A stretch of DNA of 64,000 nt, from the NCBI RefSeq assembly GCF_030816115.1, contig NZ_JAUSXQ010000001.1:1054001-1118000 (forward strand). The letters are read 5' to 3'. Position 1 is the first letter of the stretch, and every line of letters starts with the position of its first letter. This DNA is from Chryseobacterium sp. W4I1 (GTDB lineage: Bacteria > Bacteroidota > Bacteroidia > Flavobacteriales > Weeksellaceae). The translations under genes were made by a program, and so were the position numbers. Below, piece by piece: positions 45,999-54,380 of the stretch. Under the pieces are notes generated by a model. That model worked only from the letters and a program-made list of their open reading frames with translations. It had not been told where the DNA came from and made no database searches.

Positions 45999-48134
45999 TT
46001 AAGGCATTTTTTTGAAACCTTCCGCTTTTATTTTCCAAGAACCGTCTTTCGGAAAACCTGGAAATTCACCTTTAGAACTGTCCCAACCTTTGAGCATCAT
46101 GGCAACGGTTGTTAAAACGCCGCCATTTCCCGGAAGGTAAATTCTCAAACGACCATCCTGAAAATTATGCCCGTTTTTCAGATACGTATTCGTCTGAATG
46201 TTCATAAAAAGCGCATCCAGAGCTTTATTTGGAAGTCCAAGTCTTGCAGCATTCATCGCTGTCATCGGAAAATCCCAACCCCAGGTATGCTCCCAATTCC
46301 ATCTTTCCCAAACGATGTCCAACGTGTTTTTCATAATTTTTTTATCCAGTTTCGGAGATTCAGGAACCATTCCCAACGCACCGAGAACCGCAGGGTGATC
46401 GGTCATCCATTTTGGAAATGTAAAAGAGTCTTTTGCCGATTCGGTAGACAGATAAACACCATCCTGAACCGGGAGCGGAGCTAATTTTGAAATCACGTCA
46501 TCCCATTTCTTATCTCTCGGTTGTCCCAATCTTTCTTTCCATTGTTGAGCCGTTTTCAGTGCCCAATCCCAATAGGCCACTTCATAAGTCGGATTGTAAG
46601 TATCTTTTGCAGGGAAAACTTCCTGTGCGGGAATGACTCCTTTACCCAGATTATAACGGTTTTTTTCTTTGTCATAAGTAGCAAAATCTGCCATAAAATC
46701 TGCTGTTGCAAAAATCAGGTCCTTATATTTTTCCAAAACTTTCTTATCCTGCTTGTCACGGTACAAAAGTTCGGTCATATAAATAAGATGCGGCTGTTCC
46801 CAGATCAAAAATGCAGCAACAGAAGACGGACTTTCATTTCCATCATTATCCGACATTTTAATCCATCTAACGCCTTTGTAACCTTGTCTTTCGGCTAGTT
46901 TTTTTGCTTTGTCAAACGATCTGAAATAATAATCCAATTGTTTTTCCAAAATTTCAGGTCTTCCCCATAAAGCGTAATGAACACCGTGCCACCAATGCAT
47001 TTCTGTATGCGGTTTTCCGTACCAGCTGTTGAATGTCAACCCCGTTTCCTGTGGCGGATTGCTTCCTCCGCATTGAACTTTTGTCAAATATTCTGATAAC
47101 ACAACTCTGCGTTCCAGTTCAGTCGCCCTTGGATCTGTACTTCCTTCAAAATCAACGGCAGCACCGCTTTTCCAGAAAGATTCCCATCCTGAAGTACTTT
47201 CTTTTTCTGCATCAGCAAATAGTGTTTTACTGCTTTTTGGATTCTTAGATGAAAATTCTACACTTAATTCTATTGTTTTATTTTTAGAAGAAGGTTCGTA
47301 CACGAAATAATGTTTCCCCGCTTCCCGTAGTTTTCCATCTGTGAAATAAAATTGAGTATAATAATCAGCACTTTGCAACTTGTGTTCAATCACTCCCTGA
47401 GTTTGATTTGATGAAATAATTTTTGTTGAATGATCGTTTTCATTTCCGTAAAAAGCAGCGTCGTCCAAAAATTGTCCTGTCGGAGAAGGGTAGCGTGCAA
47501 AAACTTTCAATCTGTTTTGAGAAATTAAATCCGACTCAATTTTAATTCCAATTTTATCGGAATTTTGAAAAGAAGCAGTCCAGACTTTCACTGGAGTTCC
47601 GTCCAGAGAAAATTCACTTGTAATAATTCCTGTCCAAAGATCAATTTTTTGATTAATGTTTGTTAAATCTGAAATCTTCGCTTTCTGACCGTCTTTTTTA
47701 ATCAATTCAAGACCAATATTTCCCAGCTGCAAACGGTGTTGATTCACGCGGAAATATTCTACGGCGCCTTTGTTTCGCTCCGGTTCTTTTAATTGAACAC
47801 TATACAATGCTTTGCGCCCGTCATTATTAAAATCATAAGCTTTTAACGTTTCATCAAATGTATAATTCTGAGTGTTTGGAAAGCTGTTCCAACCCCATTC
47901 AGACTGAGTTCCGAGAGAAACTCCCTTTTTATAATATTCAGGAAAAGACTGCATTCCGGTAATATCAACGGTGTATGCAAATTTTCCGTTACCGACCGTT
48001 AAAGAAGATAAAGTATCAGCTTTTGTGTTGACGATATTATGACGCTGAACGACTTTTTTACGGTCAATTTTTTGAGCATTGAGAGAAGAAAATCCAATGC
48101 AAAAAAGACTTAGATATATGACTAATTTCTTCAT
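45999..48134 (-). CDS. Secreted six-hairpin glycosidase-like protein (GH65/GH95-like fold)
   Basis: This 711-residue protein has a signal peptide (to about residue 20, SSLNAQ). An N-terminal beta-sandwich opens with LSSLTVGNGKFAYTVDITG, similar in pattern to the opening of GH65- and GH95-type enzymes. A central (alpha/alpha)6 region has NSWYGKPHTEMHWWHGVHYA, where the Glu and adjacent His are candidate catalytic or substrate-binding residues, and EHTWGWDFPMTAMNAARLG near the end. I do not recognise a named family with confidence. In this operon it probably cuts a pectic side chain or an RG-I oligosaccharide. Confidence 0.7.
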   Translation of the reverse strand: MKKLVIYLSLFCIGFSSLNAQKIDRKKVVQRHNIVNTKADTLSSLTVGNGKFAYTVDITGMQSFPEYYKKGVSLGTQSEWGWNSFPNTQNYTFDETLKAYDFNNDGRKALYSVQLKEPERNKGAVEYFRVNQHRLQLGNIGLELIKKDGQKAKISDLTNINQKIDLWTGIITSEFSLDGTPVKVWTASFQNSDKIGIKIESDLISQNRLKVFARYPSPTGQFLDDAAFYGNENDHSTKIISSNQTQGVIEHKLQSADYYTQFYFTDGKLREAGKHYFVYEPSSKNKTIELSVEFSSKNPKSSKTLFADAEKESTSGWESFWKSGAAVDFEGSTDPRATELERRVVLSEYLTKVQCGGSNPPQETGLTFNSWYGKPHTEMHWWHGVHYALWGRPEILEKQLDYYFRSFDKAKKLAERQGYKGVRWIKMSDNDGNESPSSVAAFLIWEQPHLIYMTELLYRDKQDKKVLEKYKDLIFATADFMADFATYDKEKNRYNLGKGVIPAQEVFPAKDTYNPTYEVAYWDWALKTAQQWKERLGQPRDKKWDDVISKLAPLPVQDGVYLSTESAKDSFTFPKWMTDHPAVLGALGMVPESPKLDKKIMKNTLDIVWERWNWEHTWGWDFPMTAMNAARLGLPNKALDALFMNIQTNTYLKNGHNFQDGRLRIYLPGNGGVLTTVAMMLKGWDSSKGEFPGFPKDGSWKIKAEGFKKMP

Positions 48135-48179
48135 TTTTAAATTTATTTTATTGAATCAGGCGTTGTCGAACTTGAAATA

Positions 48180-48244
48180 AGTTTCGGCTAAAGCCTTGAT
48201 ATTTTTGTTATGTATAAACGGGCTAAAGCCCGTCTCTATTGATA
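48180..48244 (-). repeat. Dispersed double-hairpin repeat (GGGCTTTAGCCC family), copy 4, inverted
   Basis: Inverted relative to the other copies: AAGTTTCGGCTAAAGCC starts it and ACGGGCTAAAGCCCGTCTCT with ATTGA ends it. It fills the 118-base gap between the DUF4450-like and GH65-like genes and could modulate their relative expression. Confidence 0.75.
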
Positions 48245-48252
48245 TTTTATGT

Positions 48253-51200
48253 TTATTTAAGGACAGTGGCACTCATCAATCCGATTACGACATCGTTGCT
48301 CACTGCTGTTAATTGTACTGATTTTAATTCTTTATTCGGATCAATCGGTAAATCAAGAATAGTTGCAGCACCACCTTCTACAGCACGGTCTGTAAATCCT
48401 TTAATGCCTGAATATTGGGCTAAGCTTCCTCCTTTGTATAATTCTCCGGTCTTCAATTTTACCCGGTACGGAATTTTATCATCCGGAATTTCAAAAGCAA
48501 AATTATCATCCAACAAATCCTGTTCAATAGGCCACCAGTTTACCGGATTTTTCAATTCCAAATCTGTGTGTGAACCGTCAGCATATTGAACGGTAATCGT
48601 TCCGTTGGTAATCTGTGACTGCATTGGATTGGTAGAACCAGCCATCATAAAATAGATTTTTTTTCCTTTTCCTGTCAACGGAATTTCAACTGATTTCGGA
48701 AAATTATCCCATTGGCTCGTAAAGACAATATTTTTATCTGTACTATCAATTAAAAAAGGAATTCCTAAATATTCCAGTTTTCCGTTTTTACGATTTGCCA
48801 TCAATCCGCTGTCGTCAATCTGAGCCGTGATCAACGGATAACACCAGTTCCCGATTCCCTGCCACGGAAGCTGTAGAGTAGGGACGTTGAGTCGGGGTGA
48901 AAGATATTCTTGATTAAAAATTCGGGTGACTTTTTCATTATATTTTGAGGCTAATGAAATTGGTTTAAATTCACCTTGAGTTTCAATTTTCCAGTCTGTG
49001 ATTTCTATATTTTGCTTGATTCCATTATATTCAAGTTCAATAGAATTGGTTCCTTTACTTAAAGAACTTGTTGGAATCTCAATGAATTTCATTTCATCTT
49101 TTTTAACAGAAAAAGTATCAACAAAACCATTAATACTCAATTTTCCATTGATGTTATTTAATGATTTTGATTGAATCTGGAACTTTTTATTCACCCATTT
49201 AATTTGTAAAGGATATTGAATATCAACATTTACAGGTTGCCACCATTTCGTTCCGTTTTGTTCCAGCTGAACGAAAAAAGTTCCTTTTCTTTCTTCTTTA
49301 GATAATTCAAACTTGTTGTTAACCACCCCGACCTTCGGCCACCCCTCCAGAGGAGGGGAATTTTTGATCAACTCTTGTGGATCGTAGATTTGAGTGATTT
49401 TCTTTTTTGGATCTAAATTCAATTGAAGATTTTCAGAAATATAATTTATATAATCTGTCTTTTCAGTTGTTAATTCTTCCCCAGAATAGGTGATTTCAAT
49501 GGTAAATTCTTTCCCTTTTTCTGTTTCCAGTTTTACAAAAGGCTGTAGAATAGAATTAGGCTGAATCGCCCATTTCACTTTTTTACCGTTTACCGTTACT
49601 GATTTTATCTGAGTATGGTTTACCGGAATCAACAAATCAAGTGAAACAGGATTTGTAAATTTTGATCTAAACCAATAAATTGTTTTTTTAGAATTTCTTT
49701 TAAATTTAAATTCCCAATCCGGAAGTTTAAGTTCTGCAAAATTCCAATCTTTAGGAAACCCTGGTTTTATATTAACTTTATTTTCTAATAATTTTGGATA
49801 AACACCGAAAAGTCCTTCTGTCAGAGTTCTTGCAGCAACTCCAATTGGATCGGCAAAATCTCTGTACAATTCGCCACGAAAAGCATCATAATGTGATAAC
49901 TGTTCGAAATTTCCCGGACTGATTCCGTAATACATACTTTCTGCAAGGTTCCCTTTCCAAAGTCTGAAGGCATCTTCGTTTCTCCCTGATTGCCAATAGG
50001 CTAAAGCCGTCTGTAAGTTTTCTGCTAAAGCAACATTGTTGAGCGACCAATCGTAAGGCTGCCAGTTTGTTGTCGAAAGTGTATAATAGTTTTTATCAGC
50101 TTCTCCCTTTACCGTTACCGGAATCTTCGGGATGTAATTATTAATATATTGTGTGTTTTGATAATCTTCAAATTCATTCAAAATATAAGCGTCCGAAACA
50201 TGATAAATTGACCAGATTCCAGGCTTGTCATGAAGAATTTGATTGCCCAAAGCATCTTTAAATTCAGCAAAATAACCGTTTTTTTTAATCCAAAGCTGGT
50301 TTTTCATGGCTTTTAAAATAGATTCAGCTTCTTTTTCGTAAGGAGTAGAATCTTCGCCAATAATTTTTGCCAGTTTCGCCATTTCACGGTTGGCTCTGTA
50401 ATTATAGGCGGAAGTATGTGTCACTTTTCCACCTGAATATTGAAGCGCATCACTTGCCCAAATTGCTGCATACGCATCATAAAGGTCACCCCGTTTGAAG
50501 TTTCGTTTTTCCCAGTCCATGTGACGAACCATTGTTGGCCACATTTTCTTCAGAAATTCTTTATCTCCGGTGTAATTGAAATGCGAAAACATCTGGTCAA
50601 AAAATACCAGATTCATATCATAATGATGCGGTTTTGAATTATCATTCGGATTTCTTGAAATATATCCGCTGGAAAACACCGAAGTTCCCATTTTTTCTTT
50701 GTGTCTTGCCAAATGCAACAGCGTATCCATTTCAACAGGCGCAGAATCCGGCTTCAAAACCTGAGAATTGGAATAGCTTTCAAAATGTTCTTTTGCGCGG
50801 TCGTGCCAACTGAGAACATCGGCTGCATAAGCTCCCCGCCACGCATTTAATCTCATCCTCCAGGCAACAGCGCCGTGCATGAAGGTTGGGCTTTCCCAGA
50901 TTCCGTCTGCGGCAACCGCTAATGTTGCTCCGAAATTATTTAAATCTGCATCGGGAGTTTTTAGCTGAATTCTATTGATTAAATTTAATCGGGATTGCTC
51001 GGCTTCTTTAAAAATTGTTGCAAGTTGCTCGTCTGAAAAATTTTTATCTGATTTTCCTTTTTTAATTTGAATGTAAACAGGATTTTTCTGTGCAGAATAA
51101 GTTGCGTAAATTATTGGAGATTGCTCTGCTTTATTTTGAGTAAAATCAGATAGTTTTTCCAACGTTTTCGCATCTGTCAATTGTAATGAATTAGCATTTG

Positions 51201-51843
51201 AAAAACTTCCGTTGATAAGCTGATTTTCTTTTTTTTTGTTTAAATAAGTAAGCTCAAACTGGTTTTTATTGATTTGAAACTGATTGCCTTCACAATATTC
51301 AGGAAGCAGATAAAATCCGGACTCCGGATCTGCGCCGATGTCACCATTTCTGCTGAATGTTGTTCCGCTTGCACCGCCATAAACAGCATAGATTTTTGAT
51401 GAGGGATCAATATTCTCCATTTCCATTTTTAAAACCAAACCTTCTTCTTTTGATTGAGCTAAAACGGTTAATTTTAAGCTCCCATTTCCAAGAATCGGAT
51501 CTTTAATGGTATAAAGCATCGATCCGGGACGATAACGGGTCTCAATTTTATCGGCTTGAATTAATTTTTTAATTGAATTTCCTTTCTGAATAACGAACTG
51601 AAGATTTCCTCCCATTCCAGGAAGGTATAACGCAAATTCCGGTAAATCTCCGGCTTCTACCCGCGAAGCACGATTGTCTCCATACAAAGCACGGTTGAAT
51701 CTATATTTTCCATTAACCAATAAAAAATCGCCTTTGTCTTCTTTATAATGCAGTTCTCTTTCGTTTTCCTGCCAATGTTTAGACTGGGAAAAAGAATAGG
51801 ATGATAAAACAATCAGTCCGGCGAAAATGATTCTTCTTCGCAT
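48253..51843 (-). CDS. Large secreted DUF4450-type protein with six-hairpin glycosidase-like core
   Basis: This 1196-residue protein has a signal peptide (to about residue 20, SYSFSQ). An N-terminal beta-rich domain (about 20-270) has DFLLVNGKYRFNRALYGDN. A helical (alpha/alpha)6-like core (about 300-720) has MHGAVAWRMRLNAWRGAYAA, KPHHYDMNLVFFDQMFSHF and WASDALQYSGGKVTHTSAYN. C-terminal beta domains follow to the end. The start resembles DUF4450 from memory; the enzymatic activity is not assigned. It lies 4 bases after the GH28 gene in the same operon, so it should act on homogalacturonan- or RG-I-derived material. An alpha-L-rhamnosidase-like activity is one possibility. Confidence 0.68.
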   Translation of the reverse strand: MRRRIIFAGLIVLSSYSFSQSKHWQENERELHYKEDKGDFLLVNGKYRFNRALYGDNRASRVEAGDLPEFALYLPGMGGNLQFVIQKGNSIKKLIQADKIETRYRPGSMLYTIKDPILGNGSLKLTVLAQSKEEGLVLKMEMENIDPSSKIYAVYGGASGTTFSRNGDIGADPESGFYLLPEYCEGNQFQINKNQFELTYLNKKKENQLINGSFSNANSLQLTDAKTLEKLSDFTQNKAEQSPIIYATYSAQKNPVYIQIKKGKSDKNFSDEQLATIFKEAEQSRLNLINRIQLKTPDADLNNFGATLAVAADGIWESPTFMHGAVAWRMRLNAWRGAYAADVLSWHDRAKEHFESYSNSQVLKPDSAPVEMDTLLHLARHKEKMGTSVFSSGYISRNPNDNSKPHHYDMNLVFFDQMFSHFNYTGDKEFLKKMWPTMVRHMDWEKRNFKRGDLYDAYAAIWASDALQYSGGKVTHTSAYNYRANREMAKLAKIIGEDSTPYEKEAESILKAMKNQLWIKKNGYFAEFKDALGNQILHDKPGIWSIYHVSDAYILNEFEDYQNTQYINNYIPKIPVTVKGEADKNYYTLSTTNWQPYDWSLNNVALAENLQTALAYWQSGRNEDAFRLWKGNLAESMYYGISPGNFEQLSHYDAFRGELYRDFADPIGVAARTLTEGLFGVYPKLLENKVNIKPGFPKDWNFAELKLPDWEFKFKRNSKKTIYWFRSKFTNPVSLDLLIPVNHTQIKSVTVNGKKVKWAIQPNSILQPFVKLETEKGKEFTIEITYSGEELTTEKTDYINYISENLQLNLDPKKKITQIYDPQELIKNSPPLEGWPKVGVVNNKFELSKEERKGTFFVQLEQNGTKWWQPVNVDIQYPLQIKWVNKKFQIQSKSLNNINGKLSINGFVDTFSVKKDEMKFIEIPTSSLSKGTNSIELEYNGIKQNIEITDWKIETQGEFKPISLASKYNEKVTRIFNQEYLSPRLNVPTLQLPWQGIGNWCYPLITAQIDDSGLMANRKNGKLEYLGIPFLIDSTDKNIVFTSQWDNFPKSVEIPLTGKGKKIYFMMAGSTNPMQSQITNGTITVQYADGSHTDLELKNPVNWWPIEQDLLDDNFAFEIPDDKIPYRVKLKTGELYKGGSLAQYSGIKGFTDRAVEGGAATILDLPIDPNKELKSVQLTAVSNDVVIGLMSATVLK

Positions 51844-51847
51844 TTTA

Positions 51848-53248
51848 TTATTTAAGTTCAGTTAAAGGTTTTCCGTTTACGGTTACGTTTTTCAATGTCA
51901 CATTTTTTAAGAAATCTACTTTATAAGGAATTTCAACTCCATTCATTTTTGTGTTAATCATCGTGAAATCTGTTACCGGAGAAGTTTCGTAAGCATCAGA
52001 AAGAACGGCATATTTCCCGCCTTTTTCCACCGTTAGATTTTCTACCCAGATATTTCTGATGATCGGAATATAATTTCCAGGTTTTTCGTAATGCATATTG
52101 AAGCGTACCGCAGCTTCTTTATAAGCGCCGACTTTTGTGTTGTAGAAGAATACATTTTCAATGATTCCGCCGCGGCTTGAGCTTGTTTTAATCCTTAAGG
52201 CTCTGTCAAGGTTTTTACTGTCCATCACATTTCCTATGGCATAAATATTTTTTGCTCCGCCTGCGATTTCGCTTCCGATCACAACACCGCCGTGTCCGTC
52301 TGTCATTTCACAGTTTTCGATAATGTGGTTCTCTGCCGGCCTTCCGATATCCCTTCCGTCTTCATCTCTTCCGGATTTAATGGCGATACAGTCATCTCCT
52401 GTATCAAAATATGAATCTTTAATCCATACATTTTTACAAGCTTCAGGATCGAAACCATCATTATTAGGACCGTGACTGATTACTTTTACTCTTTCAATCA
52501 AAACATTTTCACACAGCACAGGATTCAAATTCCACATGGGAGAATTTTTAACCAAAACATCTGCCATGTAGAAATTCTTACTTTTATAAGGCTGAACGAA
52601 ATTCGGTCTTAAATAATATCCGTCTCCAAAAATCCTTTCTCTGGCAGGTTGTCTTTGCGCCATATATTCGTGAAGTTTTGCTCGGGCAGGGTTTTGTCTT
52701 CCGGGACGGGATTCGTTATATCCATATTTTGTTGCACCGCACCAAAACCACCAATGGTCGTTATCAGAATTTCCATCTAGTGTTCCTTTTCCGGTTACAG
52801 CGATGTTTTCTTCTTCATAAGCATAAATTAATGATGAATAATTCATGCATTCCATCCCTTCCCATCTTGTGAAAACAATAGGGTAGTCGTTGCTGTCCTG
52901 GCTGAATAAAATTGTAGATCCGTCGCTCAAGTGAAGATTAACATTGCTTTTTAAATAAATAGCACCGGTTAAAAATATTCCGTTTGGAACGACAACTCTT
53001 CCGCCGCCTTCTGCATTACACTTTTCAATGGCTTTTCTGAATGCTTCCGTATTTTTTGTTTTTCCATCACCAATGGCTCCAAAATCTGTAATAAGATAAT
53101 CCTTATTTCTGAAATTTGGCTTTACCATTTGTTTTTTAAGTGCCTCAATTTCCTTTAAAGGTTGTTCTGAGGAAGTCCACGGTTTGTATTGCGCCGAAGC
53201 GGGAATTGATATAATGAATGCGAAAAGTATTAAAGCATATTTTTTCAT
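51848..53248 (-). CDS. GH28 polygalacturonase
   Basis: This secreted enzyme of 466 residues has a signal peptide (to Ala19) and a beta-helix with all four canonical GH28 motifs: NNDGFD (262-267), GDDCIAIKSG (284-293), GHGGVVIGSE (318-327) and RIKT (352-355). It thus keeps the three catalytic aspartates, the His and the RIK. It hydrolyses polygalacturonate, possibly exo-acting. It is the first gene of a minus-strand operon with the DUF4450-type and GH65-like genes. The shared 18-mer lies about 90 bases upstream. Confidence 0.95.
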   Translation of the reverse strand: MKKYALILFAFIISIPASAQYKPWTSSEQPLKEIEALKKQMVKPNFRNKDYLITDFGAIGDGKTKNTEAFRKAIEKCNAEGGGRVVVPNGIFLTGAIYLKSNVNLHLSDGSTILFSQDSNDYPIVFTRWEGMECMNYSSLIYAYEEENIAVTGKGTLDGNSDNDHWWFWCGATKYGYNESRPGRQNPARAKLHEYMAQRQPARERIFGDGYYLRPNFVQPYKSKNFYMADVLVKNSPMWNLNPVLCENVLIERVKVISHGPNNDGFDPEACKNVWIKDSYFDTGDDCIAIKSGRDEDGRDIGRPAENHIIENCEMTDGHGGVVIGSEIAGGAKNIYAIGNVMDSKNLDRALRIKTSSSRGGIIENVFFYNTKVGAYKEAAVRFNMHYEKPGNYIPIIRNIWVENLTVEKGGKYAVLSDAYETSPVTDFTMINTKMNGVEIPYKVDFLKNVTLKNVTVNGKPLTELK

Positions 53249-53336
53249 AATGTTAGAGAAATATTAATTTAAGAAAGCGCATCAATAGTAAGAATCTCTT
53301 TCTTTATCGCAATCTAAAATAATTATGATTAAAAAT

Positions 53337-53354
53337 TATCCTGCACTGTCGGTG
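53337..53354. promoter_or_regulatory. Shared 18-mer upstream of the second GH28 gene
   Basis: TATCCTGCACTGTCGGTG, 16 of 18 identical to the site at 45865-45882 and in the same orientation relative to its gene. It is 89-106 bases before the GH28 start. Confidence 0.6.
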
Positions 53355-53676
53355 TTAAAAATAAATTATTTTCTTTCTGGAGTTTTTTGTGATGGAAAGG
53401 ATATTTTCCATTTGCATACTTGCTCATTCCAAGAAAACCATGGAGTTAATATTACACTTATTTTACATCATAAATCCTGTTTCAGACTTTAACAAACCTT
53501 CCACTTATGATGATGTTGCGACTGTTGTGTAGACTCATTGTAAAGGCCTTGTTACTGCAGGGTGGGACAGTTTTGAACCGTAAGTCTTGATCTTTTATAT
53601 TTTTTTTCAACAATAAAAAATAATAATATCCAGTTAAAAATAAAGTTTATTTATATTCTTTATTTTATTTAATTAG

Positions 53677-53684
53677 TATATTTG
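53677..53684 (+). promoter_or_regulatory. Bacteroidota-type -7 box for the marR-crt operon
   Basis: TATATTTG is an exact match to the TAnnTTTG consensus of flavobacterial housekeeping promoters and lies 19 bases before the ATG at 53703. It supports that ATG as the start, because a TTG at 53682 would lie inside the promoter. The -33 element is not clear. Confidence 0.6.
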
Positions 53685-53702
53685 TGTATTAATTATGAGA
53701 AA

Positions 53703-54378
53703 ATGCATTATTCAATTATAAAAGATGTCATCAATTTGCTTGAAGAATTTGAGTCAGAAAACCAATCAAAATCTTATACATCAGACATTGAAGGTTTTAA
53801 AGCTTGGGTTTGTGCTAAGAATATTCCTAAACAAACAGAACAGATTGATGAGCCTTATTGGGAAGGCAAAGAAAATGGAAGAACGGCAGAAAGTGCTATA
53901 AGTACATTATTGGTACACCTTAACAGATATGCTAAAACTTATTCCAAATCTGCTATTTCAGAATCTCATTTTGCTACGCAGGAAGATTTTATTTATCTGA
54001 TTAACCTAAAAGCTTTTGGTGCAAATGACAAAAATTGAGCTTATAAAAAAGAACATTCAGGATAAACCTGTCGGGATGCTTATTATAGCAAGATTACTGA
54101 AGCAGGGATGGATTGAGCAGACTGAGTCTGATGTTGATAAACGCAATAAAATGATCAGCATCACTTCAAAAGGCCTGGAAGCCCTTGAGCAGCAAATGAA
54201 TAAAATCAGAAATGCAACAGATATTGTAGCAGGAGATCTTACCCATAAAGATAAGATGGAACTTATCCGGATTCTTAATAAACTGGACCGTTTTCATTAT
54301 CCGATTTTCTGTCGCAATATAGACAGTAAGGATTTGATAAAAACCGTCAATGACGAATATTCATTTCAGAGAAATTAA
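53703..54378 (+). pseudogene. MarR-family regulator of the carotenoid operon, split by a one-base frameshift
   Basis: Two overlapping reading frames encode the halves of one winged-helix protein. Residues 1-111 (MHYSIIKDVINLLEEF to FIYLINLKAFG) run from 53703 to a TGA at 54036. The rest (MTKIELIKKNIQDKPVGM, recognition helix, DVDKRNKMISITSKGLEAL wing, long C-terminal helix) runs from 54025 to 54378 in another frame. Dropping one A from the AAA at 54023-54025 joins them into about 224 residues without a gap. MarR genes of this type precede crtI in related genomes, to my recollection. Sequence error, true loss, or two coupled polypeptides are all possible. Confidence 0.82.
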
Positions 54379-54380
54379 TT

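Larger units (their letters stand above)
53249..53702. other. Divergent control region between GH28 and the carotenoid operon
   Basis: This region of about 450 bases has no gene. It holds the 18-mer at 53337-53354 for the minus-strand enzyme operon and the TATATTTG promoter element at 53677-53684 for the marR-crt operon. The middle (53400-53600) shows no recognisable structure. Confidence 0.6.

Noticed and set aside
53682-53702. TTG at 53682 as the start of the MarR protein
   Set aside because: It would lie inside the TATATTTG promoter element; the ATG at 53703 gives the expected N-terminus MHYSIIKDV.
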